Origin: Kiritimatiellia bacterium
GTDB lineage: Bacteria > Verrucomicrobiota > Kiritimatiellia > RFP12 > UBA1067
Direction: 5' to 3'
Length of the DNA stretch: 9,735 nucleotides
Assembly (NCBI GenBank): GCA_017521065.1
Contig: JAFXEA010000361.1
Coordinates: 1-9,735, forward strand
Part shown: one piece after another, positions 6,509 to 9,735 of the stretch
Layout of the letters: every line of letters begins with the position of its first letter
How positions within the stretch are numbered: position 1 is the first letter of the stretch
Notes under the pieces: generated by a model
The model's input: only the letters and a program-made list of their open reading frames with translations
Told to the model about the DNA's origin: nothing
Database searches by the model: none
Made by a program: the position numbers and the translations under genes

Positions 6509-7861
6509 TCAGTAGAGTTTCACGAAATTGTCGGCGATGGATGAGAGGTCGGCCTCCTGATTGTAGCCGGGGTCGGTTTTGACAAGCCCGACGAGAAGCC
6601 GCATTCCCGCCGCGTGGAAGCGTTCTGCAAGCGCCGCGTCAGGCTTGCCCGTGAATCCGTCCGTGACGACGACGGCGGCACGTGGCCGTTTTCTGGGCGG
6701 CAGTTCGAGGACGTGCTTGAGGACGCAGTCGATGTCCGTCCCGCCCGTGGAGCTGAACTTCCGGGCGGCGAGGTCACGGGCGGAAGCCGGATGCACGACC
6801 GTCGAAAACACATGAACCGTGCAAAGTCCGCTCCGGCAATAGGGCAGAAGCGCCTGCGCCACGGACGCCACCTCCTCGGCGACCGATCCCGACACGTCGA
6901 AGTACACAAACGCCTGCCGGTTGTCGCGGCTGGATGGCCGTTGCAACCTTGTGGTCGTGCTGTAGATCAAAGCATCGCCGAAAGCGACCTCCCGCGCCTC
7001 GTGCGAGCGGTCGTGCCAGTCCGGGAGAAACGTGGCCGTCTCGCACACCATCTCGCGCACAGAGCGGCGACGAACCTCCTTCTTGCCGGGTATCGCCGCC
7101 CGGCGCATGAGGCGGCGAATACCACGACGCAAACGGGTGGTTGGGTCGGCCTCGGCATCGAAACCGCGCTCGCACTCCTCCGCGCCGAGGTCTTGCCCCT
7201 GGAGCGGACGGTCGGGGCTGGGCCATTTGGAGATGATCTTGTGGATCAAATCCTTCATCTCCTGGGAAATCTCCTCGTTCTCCTCGTCGTGCGAACCGAG
7301 AAGAAGCGGCTCGCCGTCGCTTTTGACCACCAGTTTGATCTCCTTGATACAGCCGCTCTTGAGGAGCGCCTCGTACACGTCGTGGTAGGTGCCGGTGTCT
7401 GAACCGCCGTAGAGGAGTTTGAGTGCCAGTTCCGCCGCAAGGGGCGTTCCCTCACCCTTGGGGCGAAGGAGCGCAGACGGCATCTTGTCGGAAGGATAGT
7501 AATCCGTGAATAACGAGGTGAATTCCGGTTTCGGAAAGAGCGAACAGAGGATCGCGTTGATGACGGCGTCAAACACGATGTTCCGAACCTCGGTCGCACG
7601 CGGGAAAAGCGTGGTGTGGCCGAGAATCACATGGTAAAGCTCGTGCATCACGAGCATGAAGAGATGCTCGTTCGTCTGGCAATGAGCCTCGATAAAGTCC
7701 TTGTTGAGCAGGAGTTCAGGCGACTCCCCGCACGTAACGCAGGCGGTCTTCGTCTTCTCCGAAAAGCGGACGCGGAAGAGCGAGAGGAATGTCGTCAGCT
7801 CGAACGAGCGCGGCGGAATCACGTCGAGAATCCGAGCAATGATCTTCTCCTCGTCGGTCAT
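6509..7861 (-). CDS. Putative metallopeptidase fused to a von Willebrand A domain (DUF2201-like)
   Basis: A 450-residue protein with two domains. The N-terminal half has the zinc-peptidase motif HELYHVILGH at residues 73-82, followed by NIVFDAVINAIL (94-105), typical of the DUF2201 putative metallopeptidase domain, where an Asp may be a further ligand. A basic, Arg-rich linker lies at about 243-268. The C-terminal half is a VWA-like domain with a complete metal-ion-dependent adhesion site: DVSGS at 322-326, TGGTD at 372-376 and VVVTDGF at 397-403. There is no signal peptide or membrane segment, so it should be cytoplasmic. The ATG at 7861 is chosen because it overlaps the preceding stop by ATGA; the longer frame to 7936 would add 25 residues overlapping that gene. 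With the MoxR ATPase upstream this is the classic MoxR-VWA pairing, where the VWA protein presents a substrate to the ATPase. The actual substrate is unknown. Confidence 0.92.
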   Translation of the reverse strand: MTDEEKIIARILDVIPPRSFELTTFLSLFRVRFSEKTKTACVTCGESPELLLNKDFIEAHCQTNEHLFMLVMHELYHVILGHTTLFPRATEVRNIVFDAVINAILCSLFPKPEFTSLFTDYYPSDKMPSALLRPKGEGTPLAAELALKLLYGGSDTGTYHDVYEALLKSGCIKEIKLVVKSDGEPLLLGSHDEENEEISQEMKDLIHKIISKWPSPDRPLQGQDLGAEECERGFDAEADPTTRLRRGIRRLMRRAAIPGKKEVRRRSVREMVCETATFLPDWHDRSHEAREVAFGDALIYSTTTRLQRPSSRDNRQAFVYFDVSGSVAEEVASVAQALLPYCRSGLCTVHVFSTVVHPASARDLAARKFSSTGGTDIDCVLKHVLELPPRKRPRAAVVVTDGFTGKPDAALAERFHAAGMRLLVGLVKTDPGYNQEADLSSIADNFVKLY

Positions 7862-8322
7862 GGCAGATTCGCCCCACTTTGGAACTGCGGGAAGTATCTT
7901 TCGGGAAAGACATACTTCCGGGAGAGCATAAAGCACTTCTCATGGACTTTCTCAAGCCAGCTGCCAAAGAGGATGCGTCTTTGCGGAATGTACATCGACC
8001 CCGACACTCGCCCGAGAATTGCCACGGTCAAGACGGGGTCGCGGCAGATTCGACAATCCTCCCCATACCCGGATATTCCCTTGTGGTTGCAATATCCAAT
8101 CATGTAGCCAGAAGGTCTTGGAACTGCATCCAGGGCTTCACCATGTTGAGCAATGAAGTCATCCAGCCAATCCTGCGGCGACGGGAAATCCTGCGGCGAC
8201 TTGAACGGCGGAGTGAAATCCACTCCGTAAATGTCAAACTTGACATATCTTCCGATAGGCCTGACAACTTGCCTCACCTTGCTGCGCGGTGGAGCGCTCA
8301 TGTTGCTGTACGCGTCCATCAC
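7858..8322 (-). CDS. Small protein of unknown function between the MoxR ATPase and the VWA protein
   Basis: A 154-residue frame, linked at both ends: its start region GTGATG overlaps the ATPase stop and its TGA overlaps the VWA gene's ATG. Either GTG 8322 or ATG 8319 may be the start. A strong GGAAGGAG lies 8 and 11 bases upstream respectively, which slightly favours GTG. I do not recognise the family. The N-terminus is basic (PPRSKVRQVVRPIGR at about 11-25) and the middle has DWLDDFIAQHGEA. A YCNH...DCRIC cluster (C-x-H-x9-C-x2-C, about residues 74-90) could bind zinc. The C-terminal part is aromatic and basic. There is no signal peptide or membrane helix. Its fixed position suggests an adaptor or target for the ATPase-VWA pair, which is inference. 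Confidence 0.82.
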   Translation of the reverse strand: MMDAYSNMSAPPRSKVRQVVRPIGRYVKFDIYGVDFTPPFKSPQDFPSPQDWLDDFIAQHGEALDAVPRPSGYMIGYCNHKGISGYGEDCRICRDPVLTVAILGRVSGSMYIPQRRILFGSWLEKVHEKCFMLSRKYVFPERYFPQFQSGANLP

Positions 8323-9734
8323 AGGCTAAACTCCTTCCAGAGACTCTCGAAGTCCGACGACGCCTCGTTGACTGCGCGGGTGTTCGCAAAGCCGTCGGGC
8401 AAAAGGGAATTGAGGAGGTTGGAATGGTACTGCGCAAATTCCGATTCAGAACCGAACCGCCGGTTGGCGTCCGCAATGCGAGCGCCTGCCGCGCGGGCGA
8501 TGGCGGACTTGTCCGGCGTGACCGTGCATGTGAGATCGCATGCGATGAAGACGCCATGTATCTCCTCCGCAAGCAATTCAACCGTCGAAGCGGGAATGTC
8601 CGCCCGCTCACGGACACCAAGGTACGTGGCGAGCGCCAGCCCGCGCCGGAGGTGCGGCTTCGCCTTCGCCACACCCTCGCCGATAATGACGGCGGCGCGG
8701 TCTGGCGGCACGACGAGCCGCTCGGCGACCATCTTCCGCAGCCTGAGAACCGAGTCATTGATCTTCATGAGCTGCACAAGCGGATCGGCCTCGTCGCGCA
8801 TGGAAAGTTCCCACGCCGACTTGCAGATGGCCGTCAGTTCGGCAGCGTTCAACCGCCGCCGCGCCCGGTCGGGAAGCGTGTTCAGGAGCGCAAGACGGGC
8901 GGAATCGTAAAGCTCCGGCGCATCGCCAGCCGTCAGTTTCGACAGCACTTCCCGCGCCGCATGGACGGCGATTGCGCACCGCATGAGCATCGTCGCCCGG
9001 CGCGTCGAGACATCGTACTTCGCGGCGTGGAGCTTCGGGACGAGCGTGACGATGTAGGGTGTCAGTCTTGGCGTCAGCTCCAGCACAAGCTCCTCGTACC
9101 GCTTCCGCGCCTCGGCAACGAGCTCGCGGATGGCAACGGGAAACTCGTGCCGCCCCGCAAACTGGTCGGCAAGAACCTTCTTCTGGTCGGCTGGCGTCAG
9201 GTCGTCCCAATCCGGCACGGACATGATGTACGGGAAGCGATCCGCGAGCGCGGCATCGAGCGGTTCGGAACCCAGGTAGAGCGCGTCGCCCTCGTCGAGT
9301 TCCTCGTCCGTCGGCGGCGGATTCATCGCCGCCCAGCGGTAGACGAGGCGCGTGAGCGGACGCCCCTGGACGCGCCTGTCGTAGATGATCGGGAAGAGCT
9401 TGTTCTGGAGTTCCGGGCGAGTGCGGCTGATCTCGTCGATGAACACGACCTCGGCGTCCCAGATGCTCTCCGGCGACGAGAGATATTCGAGCTTCGTGCG
9501 CGTCGCGTCCGGAAGCGGAACGCCGACGAGGTCATCGTAGTTGATGAGGCTCGCGTTGTAGGAGCGGAACTCCATGCCCAGCGCCTCCGCGAGGCGCTCC
9601 AGCACAAAGCTCTTTGCACACCCGTGCGCCCCGACGAGCAGCAGCGGCTCCCCGGACAGCAACGCCGCCAGCAGGACGGCTTCCGTTCTCTTCCAGCCGT
9701 ACAGTCCCAACGGCTCTGTTATCAGCGACTTCAT
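8319..9734 (-). CDS. MoxR-family AAA+ ATPase
   Basis: A 471-residue ATPase of the MoxR/RavA type, which uses ATP to remodel or activate partner proteins, often with a VWA-domain partner. Walker A is GAHGCAKS (35-42), in the GxxGxAK(S/T) form usual for MoxR. Walker B is VVFIDE (96-101), followed by ISRTRPELQNKLF. Sensor 1 is WAAMNPP (134-140, Asn138), and LDAALADRF (159-167) contains the conserved arginine. After the AAA+ core an all-helical C-terminal region of about 270 residues follows, longer than in minimal MoxR proteins (about 330 residues). It is the first visible gene of operon A and is coupled to the next gene by a 1-4 base overlap. The ATG at 9734 lies one base from the window edge, so the Shine-Dalgarno and any upstream extension cannot be seen. 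Confidence 0.92.
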   Translation of the reverse strand: MKSLITEPLGLYGWKRTEAVLLAALLSGEPLLLVGAHGCAKSFVLERLAEALGMEFRSYNASLINYDDLVGVPLPDATRTKLEYLSSPESIWDAEVVFIDEISRTRPELQNKLFPIIYDRRVQGRPLTRLVYRWAAMNPPPTDEELDEGDALYLGSEPLDAALADRFPYIMSVPDWDDLTPADQKKVLADQFAGRHEFPVAIRELVAEARKRYEELVLELTPRLTPYIVTLVPKLHAAKYDVSTRRATMLMRCAIAVHAAREVLSKLTAGDAPELYDSARLALLNTLPDRARRRLNAAELTAICKSAWELSMRDEADPLVQLMKINDSVLRLRKMVAERLVVPPDRAAVIIGEGVAKAKPHLRRGLALATYLGVRERADIPASTVELLAEEIHGVFIACDLTCTVTPDKSAIARAAGARIADANRRFGSESEFAQYHSNLLNSLLPDGFANTRAVNEASSDFESLWKEFSL

Positions 9735-9735
9735 A

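Noticed and set aside
5516..6544. 342-codon open frame on the plus strand
   Set aside because: It is antisense to metK, whose motifs are unmistakable; the long frame is a by-product of high GC content.
7862..7936. Upstream in-frame start that would add 25 residues to the VWA protein
   Set aside because: It would overlap the 154 aa gene by about 79 bases, whereas ATG 7861 gives a clean ATGA overlap and a domain-like N-terminus.
7879..8910. 343-codon open frame on the plus strand
   Set aside because: It runs antisense across the MoxR and 154 aa genes and is rich in S, R and A with no domain; a GC-driven shadow.
1..9735. CRISPR array, tRNA/rRNA genes, insertion sequences or attachment sites
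   Set aside because: I saw no regularly spaced repeats, cloverleaf-like sequence, transposase motifs or flanking direct repeats anywhere in the window.

Overview
This is a bacterial accessory region in which every supported gene lies on the minus strand, so it reads from right to left. Start sites carry Shine-Dalgarno sequences, and genes are packed with 1-8 base stop/start overlaps. Nothing in the window fixes the organism. By eye the right half (about 5372-9735) is clearly more GC-rich than the stretch from about 2300 to 5350. This suggests that the restriction-modification part was acquired separately.

Right half, operon A (9734 to 5372): a MoxR-type AAA+ ATPase, a 154-residue protein of unknown family, a protein combining an N-terminal HExxH putative metallopeptidase domain with a C-terminal von Willebrand A (VWA) domain, and a divergent but motif-complete S-adenosylmethionine synthetase (MetK). 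The first three genes overlap and metK follows 12 bases later. An intrinsic terminator begins at the metK stop codon (5345-5381). MoxR ATPases paired with VWA proteins are a known type of chaperone or conflict-system pair. The small protein and the dedicated MetK make this version unusual.

Left half, operon B (promoter near 5304-5332, leaving the window at base 1): an extended -10 promoter drives a short XRE-family regulator and a 112-residue unknown protein. Next comes a 35-codon remnant resembling the start of an AlbA_2/Schlafen-like DNA-binding protein. It is followed by an ApaLI-like type II restriction endonuclease, its DNA methyltransferase, an 87-residue RadC-like JAMM domain, and a very large protein of unknown function. 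That last gene is open for 766 codons and has no stop before the window edge. The methyltransferase C-terminus looks frameshifted by one base: removing one A restores about 20 more codons ending in a 4-base ATGA overlap with the RadC-like gene.

Taken together, the region looks like a defence-type locus: a restriction-modification cassette with its own regulator and attached unknown genes, next to a MoxR/VWA-peptidase/SAM-synthetase operon. One possible link is that MetK makes SAM and the methyltransferase uses it, but this is only inference, since the two operons have separate transcription signals. The most promising undescribed parts are the MoxR - 154 aa - peptidase/VWA - MetK operon and the large unknown protein following the RadC-like domain.
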